64,000 nucleotides of DNA from Stenogyne calaminthoides (Eukaryota > Streptophyta > Magnoliopsida > Lamiales > Lamiaceae). Every line of letters begins with the position of its first letter. Positions within the stretch are counted from its first letter, which is position 1. The notes under the pieces were generated by a model. That model saw only the letters and a list, made by a program, of their open reading frames with translations. It searched no databases and was not told the DNA's origin. Positions 31,500 through 42,843 of this stretch are shown one piece after another. The position numbers were made by a program, and so were the translations under genes. Location: assembly GCA_037126765.1 (NCBI GenBank), contig JBBCBC010000021.1, forward strand, positions 23,949,434-24,013,433. Direction: 5' to 3'.

Positions 31500-31745
31500 T
31501 TTTGTTGTGAGAGAAGAAGAGAGAAAAAATTGAGAGAAAAGAAGATAGAAAAAATCGAGAGAAAAGAAAAAAGGAACAGAGAGAAAATAGAGAAGAAGAA
31601 AGAGAAAAAGAACGAAGAGAGGAGAGAGAAAGAGGAAAGAGAAAAAAGGAGAAAAAAAAAAGAATGAGTCAACAGAGAAAAGGAAAAGGCGGGCAAAGCA
31701 AGGGAAAAACGGGTCAAGCAAAAAAAACAGGTTAAATCAAATGGG
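31500..31745. repeat. Purine-rich (GA/AAG) tract
   Basis: About 245 bp almost only A and G on the + strand (GAGAGAAAAGAAGATAGAAA and the like). The complementary frames (31473-31768) give Phe/Leu/Ser-rich peptides that are artefacts of this composition. Confidence 0.85.
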
Positions 31746-31829
31746 TCAAGGAAATTGGATTTTTTCACATATGAAAATTTTCACACGAGACTTTGTCTTA
31801 TATTTTTGTATGTAATATTATAATGATTT

Positions 31830-33641
31830 TGTTGGTCCTGGGGAAAACGAGTCTAATACGTGTATGGGGGGGAATACACGTGTATAATGATTTTTTAAAC
31901 TTTTTACCAAACTATGATCAGTGAGTCAGGTTGTCCTAAGATTTAGTCCTGAGAAGCAAAGATGCTCTGAGTCAAAGTCTACTGAGACAATAACACTGAG
32001 CGGCTTTCAGGGACTGCAGATTAGCTCAACTGATCTGAGTTTTAAAACAGAGTCCAAATAAGCTTGGAGTAGATAACAATCTTACTGACTACTCAGATGA
32101 GTTGATCAGTTTGATAACTATCTACTAGCTTATCTAGAGTGCGGAATGTGTAGGCCCTAAGTTTATACTCGTTTTACTTTGCTGAAAAACTTTGTTGCTC
32201 AGTAAAATAGTGGTTAAGGCTGTGATCAATTTAATGCAAACTCAGTGGATTGGTTCCAACTGAATATCAGAAAACTAAGTATGCTCTCATTGAAGATATG
32301 CAACAGATAATATGCAAAGAAGAAAGTAAACAACACAACAAGTTATAGTGGTTCAGAGACTCAAGCTCTTACGTCCACTCTCTCTGATCCTCAGAGAAAT
32401 TCCTTAACACACTACTACAACTACCTCAAGCTTTCAGACTGAACTCAGCAGCTTACTAACTTTCTACTATGAGTTTTCAGGCTGAACTACACTGCAGCTT
32501 ACTAACTCAAACACACACAAGCTTTCAGACTGAACACAAGCATCTTACTAACTTCTTCTCTAGAGCTTTCAAGCTGAACTCCTGCAGCTTACTCACTCTT
32601 TACAACTCTCACTTTCCAACAACTACACACTCAAACTACCTAACAAAGGGTTTGGTTTGGTTGGTTTTCAACTAAGGTGAGATATCCTTTTACAATAAAA
32701 CACAAGGTAAAAGACTAGGATATCTTTAACTAAGCTATGAATATGCTTGAATCTAGGCTTAGTGAATTAGCTCTCTTCAAAGATGAAACACTTGGAAAAT
32801 TCTTAGGGTTTCTAGTGCTTCACAATATAAACTTGAATACGAATGAGCTCTTGAGTTGCTTGATTTCCCGTAACCTTGCAATGGTGAAGTTCACTGGTAT
32901 TTATAGAAAACTCACTAAGGTCTCTCTTAAAAAACTATCCGTTGGAAGAGATAGCATCAGGGTTTCCTTATTTGGTTAATGATGAACGGCTATGTTAGGG
33001 TTTGAACAAGCTCTTGCATGGTTTGGTAACAAGTAACCAATGCAGCTAATCACCAAGTTTTTGCAGTCTGGAACTTAGTACATCTGACATCCTCAGTGTC
33101 ACATCGCTTTCTGTGTCAGTGAAGTACAGTGTTGTCTCTCTCTGGTTGGTTTTTAACTTCAGTTGAATAGAGACAAATAAAACGGCTCTTTTAGGTCAAT
33201 CTCTCTGAATGAGACAACCTTAAAAGACACTTAGTTTTAGTTCCTTTTTTCTACAATTAAATATTTGGACAACATTTATTCCTCATAAATGTGCAAGACT
33301 TCCTCAGTCTATTTGTCCTCAGGTAGATAATCTTCAGGTCCTCAAGTCTTCAGGTTTATTTGAGTCTTCAAGGCGAAATGGATACTCAGGTTGTTCTGAG
33401 TTATTCTGAAGTCTTCTAAATCTTCAGATGTCTTGGTCATCTCACTTAGTTCCCCTTCAGTGTGTGCCTTACTAATAAACTTAGAGATATCTGTTGTCTA
33501 TACATTTTGCAGATAATTCCTGAACTAACTATCCTGAAACCTGTTTTCTAATCTACCTTAGATCATTCTGAACATGTCATACTCAGGGTGTTTTGAGATC
33601 TAATCAAAATCTTTATCTTTTATTAAATTCATCTCCCAACA
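31830..33641 (-). repeat. Solo LTR of the B family with 5-bp target duplication
   Basis: 1812 bp, TGTTGGTCCTGGGG...TCTCCCAACA, matching B's LTR end to end. Perfect flanking duplication GATTT at 31825-31829 and 33642-33646. TATA box on the minus strand at 32898-32905. No internal element, so it arose by recombination between the two LTRs of one insertion. Confidence 0.93.
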
Positions 33642-34228
33642 GATTTGCCAATAAAACTACTTTCATTTTGATTTAATTCCCTTCAAATTTTTCCTTTTAC
33701 TTATTTTTTAAAATAATATTATAATTTTTTCCATCTAATACTGTAATGTTTTGTCTGCAATCCTGCTTCAATTTTGCATGCAATACTCTTTAGACTTACA
33801 TATTTTACTGTAGTTTCTCATAAGCGATAAATAATTAGTGGAAATTTTAATTAATAAATATTTGTTATAGCCAAGTGGTGAATAATATTACATTATGATT
33901 TATGATAAGAGATAAATAATTCAGTGTAAATTTTAGTTGTTAAATCTTTGTCATAGTTGAGTTTTGAATTCAATTCTAGGCAGAGATAGTTTTTTTTTTT
34001 AAACAAAATTAGAATAAAAAAAAAATGAGAAATTGAACCATGATTTTTGAAGTTGAAAATCAATATCTTAACCGAGAGGCCAAACAAACTATTGTAATAA
34101 ACTTGAACAATCGTCCATTTATTACGTTGTTCGCGTGCATTACTTGACCCACTTACCGAATATGCCAATATTATGTTATTTGCATATGTGAAAATTTTCA
34201 CACAAAATTAACTCAATAAAGAGGAGCC
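33642..34228. other. AT-rich sequence with local tandem duplication
   Basis: 33820-33890 and 33903-33975 are diverged copies (AAG.GATAAATAATT, AGTG.AAATTTTA, TTTGT.ATAG). No coding frame. Confidence 0.5.
34026..34095 (-). repeat. tRNA-like sequence (tRNA-Leu/Ser-like)
   Basis: Minus strand TTTGGCCTCTCGGTTAAG (A-box like), TTGATTTTCAACTTC, then ATCATGGTTCAATTTC (B-box like). Probably a tRNA-derived relic. Confidence 0.45.
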
Positions 34229-35112
34229 TGTAGGAAAAATGTTACACCGTAGATGACTGATAATAAAAAATTAAACAACAAACAAAAATAACTTGAGGCT
34301 CGTGAAACACGATTTTCTTAAAATGAAATACGTCCCTCACTCTCGGTGCTAGTGACTCTTGGAACGTCCGCTTCCCAGGATACAACAAGTATAACAGAAT
34401 ATGTAGCACTGATATTCAGCTCTTGCGAACCGGAAAATCGTCTGAACTTATACCACCAGAGGGCCAACGAAAATGCAGGAGATATGTGTATAGCAAAGTG
34501 CTGGAATAGTGTCTGTAAGCTCTCAAATTCGTGTTCTTTGCCACTGCTTGGACTGCTCTTTATATAGGGCTCCAAGAATCGAAACTGTTGGATGGTATTG
34601 AAGGGCAATAAACGTGGCTGACCAAAACTGCCACAATTCAATTCAGATTTTGAATTAGTTGTAACTCTTGCAGGCACTGAATTCTGGTCCAGAAACTGCC
34701 ATGCAAAATCAATATTTTGAAACTGCTCATTTGAATATGAACAGTTACATGCACATGCAGGAAAATAAAAATAAAAAGGAAATAGATTTAAGGCAAAAAT
34801 TGTTTTGCTCGTCCGCCACTAAATCGGTGAGACATTCGTGTACGCAGGTCGCGCTCGCACACAAATTCATGCCCCGAAGGAAATTTCGTCAATGATTTGC
34901 ACCCCCTCCCCCCCCCCCACGGCGCCCGCATGGAGGTTGGAGTATAATCAAGACATGTATTTACAACCCCCACATGGGTTGTTAGCTTTATACCCTTTCA
35001 TTTCATTTTCATTTTCCAATGTGGGATGGGAATTTCACCTTTTCCCTCTTCCCCTTTTCCATACACAATTTTCAAGTTACAATTACACCATTTTCCTTTC
35101 AAATTTCCAACA
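34229..35112 (-). repeat. 3' LTR of element C
   Basis: 884 bp, TGTAGGAAAAATG...TTTCCAACA on the + strand. TATA-like TATATAAA on the minus strand (34559-34566). Differs from its partner by scattered substitutions and small indels, including a C-run near 34905. Confidence 0.93.
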
Positions 35113-35673
35113 GTCCCCCACATAAATGGAAAATCGTAGAGACACCAAAAAGTAAAAAGCTTTGGTGATATAAGTCAATGTTAGAACCTTGCATAGGATA
35201 GGTAGGTGTTACCCTTTGAACCTTCCCTTTTGAATGTACACTTAGTTTATAGTTAAATAGTAGACGCAATGTCTTTGAACTATACACTGTTTTGTGTAAA
35301 CGTTAATGTACCCCACTCAAGGTCTTTCTAACGACATCCAGTTCTCGGTTATGTTCATTTTGGCCATGAACATTCGCCTGGTTCTGTAAGAGTATTTAGA
35401 AATATGCCTTACAATATTTCCTTCGAAGCGGCCCCACTTATCTCTTACATAGGTGATTTATCTTAAGAGTATCTCAAAAACTCTTCTGAAATCATTAATA
35501 GCCTTCTGCTAATCCTCACTACACATCACTATCACATCTATATGCAATGGGCTCTTGGGAATTATCCCCCCACATTACAGTGATGCATGAGTTTAGATGA
35601 ATAGGTTGTCCTTTTGAACCTAGTTCTTGGGATCTCCAGTCAGCTAGGTAAGGTTATCCTTCACCTCAACTCT

Positions 35674-36564
35674 TTATGTTAAGGCTTTTAGTCCCATTCC
35701 TGTAGAAGATGTTTCAACTAACTCTCGATTTAAGCCCTTGGTTAGTGGATCCACAATATTATCCGTAGACCTCACGTAGTTTATTGAGATAACTCTAGTT
35801 GAGAGTAGTTGTCTAATGGTATTGTGTCGATGACGAATATTTCTTGACTTACCATTATACAAATTACTTTGTGCTCTTCCAATTGTAGCCTGACTATCAC
35901 AGTGAATGCATATTGGTGGCACTGGTTTCGTCCACAATGGAATAACTTCTGAAAAATTTCTAAGCCACTCGGCTTCTTCACCACATTTGTCTATAGCTAT
36001 AAACTCAGACTCCATGGTGGATCTTGTAATTACTGTTTGTTTAGAAGATTTCCATGATATAGCTACACCGCCAAGAGTGAAGACATATCCACTCGTTGAC
36101 TTAGTGTCTTTCATATCGGATATCCAATTTGCATCACTGTAACCTTCTATTACAGCTGGATATTTCATATAGTGCAGTCCATAATCTCGAGTATGTCTTA
36201 AGTATCTAAGCACTCGTACAATAGCTTTCCAGTAACTCTCACTTGGATTACTAGTGTATCTACTTAGTTTGTTTACTACATAGGTTATATCTGGTCTAGT
36301 ACAACTCGTTAAGTACATTAGACTGTCTATCACTCTTGAGTACTCCACTTAACTCACACTTTCACCTTTATTTTTTACTAGGTGGTGACTATGATCTATT
36401 GGAGTTCTAGTAAGACCTGAATCGCCTTTACTAAACTTCTCTAGAATCTTGTCAATGTAGTGAGCTTGACTCAAAACAATTCCTTCTGAAATCTTATAGA
36501 TTTTAATCCCAAGAATTACATCAGCAATTCCCATATCCTTCATGTCAAATTTTGAATTCAACAT
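35674..36564 (-). pseudogene. RT C-terminus and RNase H of element C
   Basis: 36349-36564 holds KFDMKDMGIADVILGIKI, the thumb side of RT. A stop then separates 35674-36348, a 225-residue stretch with TSCTRPDITYVVNKLSRYTS, the RNase H acidic motifs SDANWISDMKDTKSTSGYVF, ESEFIAID and HCDSQATIGRAQ, and the C-terminal YVRSTDNIVDPLTKGL. RNase H removes the RNA template during cDNA synthesis. The domain itself looks complete. Confidence 0.85.
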
Positions 36565-37464
36565 GTTTTAGTGGATTTTATCATTTTATCGTTACTTCCA
36601 ACGATAAGTATGTCATCTACATAAAGACACATGATTACATACCCATCTATTGTCTCTTTTATGTAGACACATTTATCACATTCGTTTATTCGAAATCCAT
36701 GTTCCAACATGGCATTATCAAATTTAACGTGCCACTGTTTTGGTGCTTGTTTCAAACCATATAAAGACTTCACCAATTTACACACTTTGTTCTCTTGCCC
36801 GGTAGCTGAAAAAACCCTCAGGTTGTTCCATATAAATTTCCTCAACTAAATCACCATTTAGAAAGGCGGTTTTTACATCCATTTGTATCTCAAGATTTCT
36901 CAAAGCAGCTATTGCTACTATTAATCTTATTGACGTAATTCTCGTCACGGGAGAATATGTGTCAAAATAGTCAAGATCTTCTTTTTGTCTATAACCTTTA
37001 ATTACAAGTCTCGCCTTGTATTTATCAATGATCAGGTCATCTTTCATTTTCCTTTTGAAAATCCACTTATAGCCTAGTGGTTTACTTCCCGGAGGAAGGT
37101 CCACTAACTCCCAAGTGTGATTTTGTAAGATGGAATCAATCTCACTTTGAATCGCCTCTTTCCATAGAGGACCCTCGGAAGAATTTACAGCTTCTTTGAA
37201 GCTTTGAGGCTCACTTTCAAGCATATAGGTTAGAAAATCTGGACCAAAAGATTTTTCTACCCTAACCCTTTTACTTCTTCTAGGTTCAACCTCTACTTCT
37301 TCAACAATATTTTCTATTGTTGTATCTGCATGCCTTTTTGAAGTACTAGCTTCATTACTAGCTTCAATGCATGTTTTCCAAGGAAGTATATGCTCGAAAA
37401 ATGAAGCATTCCTTGATTCCATAATCGTATTTTTATGGATATCATCAATCTTAGATTCATGCAC
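36558..37464 (-). pseudogene. Reverse transcriptase of element C
   Basis: 36778-37464 reads ESEPQSFKEAVNSSEGPLWK, WELVDLPPGSKPLGYKWIFK, RLVIKGYRQKEDLDYFDTYS and MDVKTAFLNGDLVEEIYMEQ, the fingers and palm of copia RT. After a frameshift 36558-36845 carries KLVKSLYGLKQAPKQWHVKF and the active-site block CLYVDDILIVGSND (YVDD intact). The frame shift near 36800 prevents a working enzyme. Confidence 0.88.
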
Positions 37465-37622
37465 AATAATCTATAAGCACTACTGTTTTGTGCATAACTC
37501 ATAAATACACAATCAACAGTTTTAGGGCCTATCTTCACCTTTTCTGGTGGTGGAATTGTCACTTTTGCAAGACACCCCCACACATTTTTAAATATTTGTA
37601 GGATGATGCTCGACCATACCAT
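37314..37622 (-). pseudogene. Integrase-RT junction of element C, shifted frame
   Basis: Contains KNVWGCLAKVTIPPPEKVKI and TVDCVFMSYAQNSSAYRLL, which follow YELWYG in intact elements. It is in a different frame from the neighbours on both sides, so two small indels flank it (near 37590 and 37480). Confidence 0.75.
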
Positions 37623-39115
37623 AGTTCATATGGACTTTTATCTATTTTCTTTCGAGGCCCCCTATTTAAAAGGTAGTTAGCAGTCAATACTGCTTCTCCC
37701 CACATATTTTTAGGCAAACCGAAATCTAATAACATTGCATTCATCATTTCTTTTAAAGTCCGGTTTTTACGTTCCGCAATACCATTTTGTTGAGGTGAGT
37801 AAGGTGAAGTAGTTTCATTTTTAATTCCATGTTGTGCACAAAATTCAGCAAACGGAAATTCATACTCGCCACCTCTATCACTTCTCAACATCTTAATTTT
37901 TCGATTCAGTTGATTTTCAACTTCATTTTTGTAAAGAACGAATTTATAAAAAGTTTCGTCTTTACTTTTTAGAAGATACACATAACAATATTTTGTGCTA
38001 TCATCTACAAACGTGATAAAATATTTATTTCCACCACGTGTTTGCATAGATTTTAAGTCACACACATCAGTGTGAATTAAATCAAGAGGTTCACTATTTC
38101 TTTCAATAGTTTGAAAAGATGACCGAGTCATTTTTGCTTCTATACAAACCTCACACTTATGATTTGTGTCTATATTGAGTTTGGGTATACAATTTAAATT
38201 CATCAACTTTCTTAACGAATTAAAATAAACATGTCCCAAACGTCCGTGCCAAGTAATCGATGACTCAATCAAATAAACAGAAGTACAGGCGTTCTTATTC
38301 ATGTTCTTTTTTATATTCATTACATTGAGTTTGAATAGGCCATCACACTCATAGCCTTTACCCACAAACAAACCATTCTTGGATAAGATAACCTTATCGG
38401 ACCCTATTATAATACAAAATTCATGCTTATTCAATAAAGATCTGGACACCAAATTTTTACGAATGTCCGGAACATACAATACATTAGTTAGGGTCAATTC
38501 TTTCTCACTAGTGAATTTCAGCACTATTTTGCCTTTGCCTTTGACTTCAGAAGTAGCTGAATTCCCCATGAAGAGCTTCTCTTCGGTCACAGTTTCATCA
38601 AGGGAGTTAAACAACTCCTTAGATGAGCAGATGTGGCGGGTAGCATCCGTATCAATCCACCATTCACGTGGGTTTGAACCCACCATGTTCACTTCGGACA
38701 CAACAGCAACAAGGTCTTCGCCATGCACCATGTTGACTTGTTCCTTCTTCGGCTTTTTACAGTCGGTCTCACGATGACCGGGTTTATCACAATTATAACA
38801 CTTCCCGGTGAATTTCTTTTTAAATTCTTGCTTTTTCGGTCCCAATCTAGCATTGTGACCAGCACCATCTTTTTCTTTTCCTTTGCCTTTATACTTCGAG
38901 TTTTGGCCTTGTTCAACTACATTGGCCTTGTGCTCGAAGCTTCCACCATTTCGTTTTTCAGAATTCTTGTTGTCCTCTTCAATACGAAGACGAAAAACAA
39001 GTTCTTCCACATTCATTTCCTTTCGCTTGTGCTTCAAGTAGTTCTTGAAATCTTTCCAACCGGGTGGCAATTTTTCGATAATCGTCGCCACTTGAAAAGT
39101 TTCGCTCAACACCAT
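37559..39115 (-). CDS. Gag C-terminus, protease and integrase of element C, longest open frame
   Basis: A 518-residue open frame with five parts in order: Gag end (KNYLKHKRKEMNVEELVFRL), intact zinc knuckle CYNCDKPGHRETDC, protease, GAG-pre-integrase (WHGRLGHVYFNSLRKLMNLN; CEVCIEAKM), and integrase with all three catalytic acids (HTDVCD, RSDRGGEY, QQNGIAERKNR). In the protease the catalytic triplet reads D-T-D (WWIDTDATRHIC) where the family has D-T-G, so processing is probably lost. The natural polyprotein would continue at both ends; the start Met is only the first in this open stretch. Confidence 0.85.
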   Translation of the reverse strand: MVLSETFQVATIIEKLPPGWKDFKNYLKHKRKEMNVEELVFRLRIEEDNKNSEKRNGGSFEHKANVVEQGQNSKYKGKGKEKDGAGHNARLGPKKQEFKKKFTGKCYNCDKPGHRETDCKKPKKEQVNMVHGEDLVAVVSEVNMVGSNPREWWIDTDATRHICSSKELFNSLDETVTEEKLFMGNSATSEVKGKGKIVLKFTSEKELTLTNVLYVPDIRKNLVSRSLLNKHEFCIIIGSDKVILSKNGLFVGKGYECDGLFKLNVMNIKKNMNKNACTSVYLIESSITWHGRLGHVYFNSLRKLMNLNCIPKLNIDTNHKCEVCIEAKMTRSSFQTIERNSEPLDLIHTDVCDLKSMQTRGGNKYFITFVDDSTKYCYVYLLKSKDETFYKFVLYKNEVENQLNRKIKMLRSDRGGEYEFPFAEFCAQHGIKNETTSPYSPQQNGIAERKNRTLKEMMNAMLLDFGLPKNMWGEAVLTANYLLNRGPRKKIDKSPYELWYGRASSYKYLKMCGGVLQK

Positions 39116-39138
39116 GCCCTCGGCATGAATATCATGGA

Positions 39139-39731
39139 TTATAACCGTAATTCCTGCACTTGTTGAACAACAGGTTTAATATCCACCATTTTATAATCAA
39201 GAAATTTACCCACGATAAACTTCTGTGCACCGGCATCTTCGGTTCGATACCTCTTGTCAAGGGCCTCCCATAACTCTTTTGCAGAAGGAACCCCAATGTA
39301 CACATTGTACAACTCATCCGAGAGATTATTCATCAAATAGTTCCTGCACAAGAAGTCACAATGTTTCCATGCATCAAGTGCATTCACAGCCTGAAAGTCT
39401 TGTTCGTTTGGATTCTCGGGCAAACGAGGAGGGTCTTCCTTCAAGAACCTAGCAAGGTTCAAAGTTGTTAGGTAGAATAGCATCTTCTGTTGCCACCTTT
39501 TGAAATTCAGGCCGTTGAACTTCTAGGGCTTATCATGATGGTTGATCAGTATCGTAGTGGAATCGAAGAGGAAGCAGCTGCCGGGATGGAAGCAGACCCA
39601 AAAGCTGGAATGGAAGCAGACACCGCTGCTGGAATGGAGGCAGAAACCGCAGCTGGATTGGAGGAAAATGCTACGGTTGATGGAAGAGCAAGAGCGGATG
39701 TAGAGGATTGAGTGTTGTTGGTTTAAGCCAT
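39139..39731 (-). pseudogene. gag N-terminus of element C
   Basis: The element's initiator appears to be the ATG at 39731-39729, whose third codon is TAA. Beyond it lies an Ala/Ser/Pro repeat (SIPAAVSASIPA, units of 24 nt). The frame shifts, and 39139-39483 then gives LDAWKHCDFLCRNYLMNNLS and ELWEALDKRYRTEDAGAQKF, the UBN2/DUF4219-type Gag core. The + strand frame at 39490-39711 (AAGMEAD repeats) is only the shadow of the Ala/Ser repeat. Confidence 0.75.
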
Positions 39732-39761
39732 CTCGAAGGATACTTTACTTCGTTTTAAGAC

Positions 39762-40638
39762 TGTAGGAAAAATGTTACACCGTAGATACCTGATAATAAA
39801 AAATTAAACAACTAACAAAAATAACTTGAGGCTCGTGAAACACGATTTCCTTAAAACGAAATATGTCCTTCACTCTCGGTGCTAGTGACTCTTGGAACGT
39901 CCGCTTTCCAGGATACAACAAGTATAACAGAATATGTAACACTGATATTCTGCTCTAGCGAACCGGAAAATCGTCTGAACTTATACCGCCGGAGGGCCAA
40001 CGAAAATGCAGGAGATATGTTTATAGCAAAGTGCTGGAATAGTGTCTGTAAGCTCTCATATTCGTGTTCTTTGCCACTGCTTGGACTGCTCTTTATATAG
40101 GGCTCCAAGAACCGAAACTGATGGATGGTATTGAAGGGCCATAAACGTGGCTAACCAAAACTGCCACAATTCAATTCGAATTTTGAATAAGTTGTAACTC
40201 TTGCAGGCACTGAATTCTGGTCCAGAAACTGCCATGCAAATTCAATATTTCGAAACTGCTCATTTGAATATGAACAGTTACATGCACATGCAGGAAAATA
40301 AAAATAAATAGGAAATAGATTTAAGGCAAAAATCATTTTGCCTGTACGCAACCAAATTGGTGCGACATTCATGTACGCAGGTCGCGCTCGCACACAAATT
40401 CACGCCCCGAAGGTAATTTCGTCAATGATTTGCACCCTCACCTCCTGCGCGCCCGCGTGGAGGTGTGAGCATAATCAAGATAAGTATTTACAACCCCCAC
40501 ATGGGTTGTTAGCTTTATACCCTTTCATTTCCTTTTCATTTTCCAATGTGGGATGGGAATTTCACATTTTCCCTCTTCCCCTTTTTCTACACAATTTTCA
40601 AGTTACAATTACACTATTTTCCATTTAAATTTCCAACA
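39762..40638 (-). repeat. 5' LTR of element C
   Basis: 877 bp, TGTAGGAAAAATG...TTTCCAACA, followed directly by the GAGCC duplication. Confidence 0.93.
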
Positions 40639-40730
40639 GAGCCAAGATCAACTCAATATAGAGGAGCCATATATACTCAATATAGAGGAGCCAGGATCTA
40701 CTCAATGTAGAGGGGCCATATATATAAGAC
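40639..40730. repeat. Short tandem repeat at the right flank of element C
   Basis: Three to four copies of ACTCAATATAGAGGAGCC separated by CATATAT or AGGATCT. The left flank (34208-34228) holds one copy (ACTCAATAAAGAGGAGCC), so C inserted into this minisatellite. Confidence 0.8.
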
Positions 40731-41183
40731 ATCGATGTCGAAAACAAACACTCTTTTGCTTTCTGCCACGTATCACAAGGGAGGTAGATATATAAAATTA
40801 GGATATTTGTATATATACGTTAATATAGAGATAGATAATTTTAGCGCTTAAGTCTAAAAATTAAAGGAGTGATTAAAATTAAAAATTACATCCACAATTA
40901 GTTCAATATTTCATGAAATCCACAAATAGTTTAAAAAATTAAAAAAGAAAAAAGATTCAAGTCTGTCTGAGTGAATAATTATAACATGAATAAAACTCCA
41001 ATGAACCATATCTATATATGAATTCTATCATTGTTATATATAAATTATATCTCTGTTATATATAAAAATAATCACTTTTAAAAATATAAAGATTTTTTTT
41101 AAACAATGATAATTTTTATGCATAATAATGATTGAGCTTGGTTTTTGTCTTACAACAAACCCGTGTGATGCACTGACAAAACA
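40731..41183. other. AT-rich sequence without recognised feature
   Basis: No coding frame. Contains simple ATATAT runs only. Confidence 0.5.
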
Positions 41184-41503
41184 ATAGTCCAGTAATTTTG
41201 CATCATTTTAAAATTGGTCTTGATTGTTTTGACTTTTGATTTTGGTCCTGTAAGTTTTTAAAAGTTTTGAAATTGGTCTTTTAACCTGTTTCAGTAGGTT
41301 ACCAAACAGACAGTCATCACATGTGTTATTATTTTATTTTTCCTCTAATTTTGAAGTGCCACCTAAATTTTTTTAATCTTAATAATTATGGATCGAGTTT
41401 AAAGACAACCTGAATATTAAAAGACAAAACAAATCAGATCGATTTATCGGGTCTAAACTGACCCAAAAATCCAAAAAAAAATAGCTAAAATACGTAGAAA
41501 CCA

Positions 41504-42306
41504 ATGTTTTAAAAACCGTAACCGGAAGTTGAGCTGGACGATCCCCAAAAAAGGCTGGACCGGGGTCGGATCGGTTGGGTCGGATTGAGTCAGATTGAGC
41601 CGGTGTGACGTCATAATAAATATTATATATATATATATAATATGCATAATTTAAAAAAATCAAAATTAAAAAAAAATCAATATATAAATTATTTAATAGT
41701 AATATGAAATAAAGAATGGATGTTGGCATGTTGCGCATAGTATAAGCTAAGACACCCATTTATTCTTTTTCAAAAGTCAAAACATCCCCACGATTCTCGA
41801 TTCTCGCGAACTTCTTCAATTTTCATTCCTTCTTCTCCATTATTTCTTCATTCCTTCTTCATATTCTCCATATTCTTCAATCTTCATATTCTTTTTCTAC
41901 AAATTCTTTTCTCCATATTCTTCAATCTTCAATTTCGCAGACGGCGGCAAGAGCGCAGAGTGGACGGCGGACGCGGCGAACCTGTGTGTTGTGATCTCCT
42001 CTTCAAGACTTCAAGTTGAAAATTGAAATAGCCATAGATGCTGCGTGAGTTGAAATTTAGGGCTCCAATTTTTTTTTTCCAGCCTTTTTCCCCTTCAATT
42101 TTTTTGTAAAAATGTGTTTTTTTTAATGATGTTTTTAGTGAAAACTGGCGGTTCATTGGTTCCCGGTTTTCACCGGTTTTCGACCGATTTTTTCGGTTTT
42201 TGGGGGGCGTTTGAATAGCGGTTTTTTACACCTCTATTGGGCCATTTATGGGCGGTTTTCCGGTCCGATCGGTACTACCGGCCGGTATGACTCGAATTTT
42301 AAAACA
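41504..42306. mobile_element. Nested foldback with ATGTTTTAAAA ends
   Basis: Begins ATGTTTTAAAAACCGTAACC and ends CGAATTTTAAAACAT. Near both ends are CCGG/CGGTTGG-rich stretches (41520-41600 and 42130-42290) that can pair. Non-coding inside (41750-42060 is pyrimidine-rich). Confidence 0.5.
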
Positions 42307-42558
42307 TAGGTATAAACCACTATTCCTCCTTAAAAAAGATGCATAGAAAAATCTCGATCCATATTTATTAGGATTAAAAAAGTTTAGGTGGAGAGAGTAG
42401 TTCACTCCTGAAAAGATGCTGGGAGATATCAAAATTCACACTTGGATGCTTGAAGCTGGATTGTGGCACACTCATTGCACGTTGCTGACTCAAGTTTCAA
42501 AGATTGGAAGAAAAACAAAGATATGCCTTAAAAGTGTAGAGTTGATCTTGGTGGTTAC

Positions 42559-42843
42559 GGGGCTGTTTTAAAAAACTTATAAGTGATTATAGTCATTTAA
42601 AATTGTATGCGAAAGTAATTTGAAGTGTTTTTTTAGTAGCTTAAATAAGCTCTTATAAGCTTAAAAGATGATGCTTTTAGTAGCTTATTAGTCTTTTTTT
42701 TTAAAATTTAACTTTTTTTGCAAACACTATCAACCTTTTAAAAAAAAATTACAAACACTATCAATTTCTACTATTAATCACTTTTCTCATAATCACTAAT
42801 TTTAATAACTTCATTAAAATCTTGAGTTTTTGCAAACACCCCC
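42559..42843. mobile_element. hAT-like MITE
   Basis: GGGGCTGTTTTAAAAAACTT on the left, and on the complement from the right GGGGGTGTTTGCAAAAACT. 285 bp, AT-rich interior, no coding. Confidence 0.5.

Larger units (their letters stand above)
34229..40638 (-). mobile_element. Ty1/copia retrotransposon C, complete with LTRs and target duplication
   Basis: 6410 bp, minus strand, with LTRs at 34229-35112 and 39762-40638 and a perfect GAGCC duplication (34224-34228, 40639-40643). It carries gag, CCHC, protease, integrase, RT and RNase H in copia order, with about five frame breaks. The integrase DDE and RT YVDD are kept, but protease DTG has become DTD and gag has a stop as its third codon. A polypurine stretch (GTGGGGGAC on the minus strand) lies beside the 3' LTR. 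No clear copia primer site was found beside the 5' LTR. Confidence 0.95.

Noticed and set aside
31473..31768. Phe/Leu-rich frames as a membrane protein
   Set aside because: They are the complement of a purine-rich tract, a composition artefact.
33850..33985. Plus-strand TAGCCAAGTGGT...GAATTCAATTCTAGG as a further tRNA-like sequence
   Set aside because: The boxes are too far apart because of the local duplication; evidence too weak to list as a feature.
34346..34567. Frames duplicated at 34346-34567 and 39879-40100 as a paired gene family
   Set aside because: They are the same part of the two LTRs of element C.
39490..39711. Plus-strand AAGMEAD-repeat frame as a small protein
   Set aside because: It is the antisense of the Ala/Ser/Pro repeat in element C's gag.
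42226..42432. Minus-strand 68-residue frame
   Set aside because: Lies across the end of a foldback element and has no family likeness.
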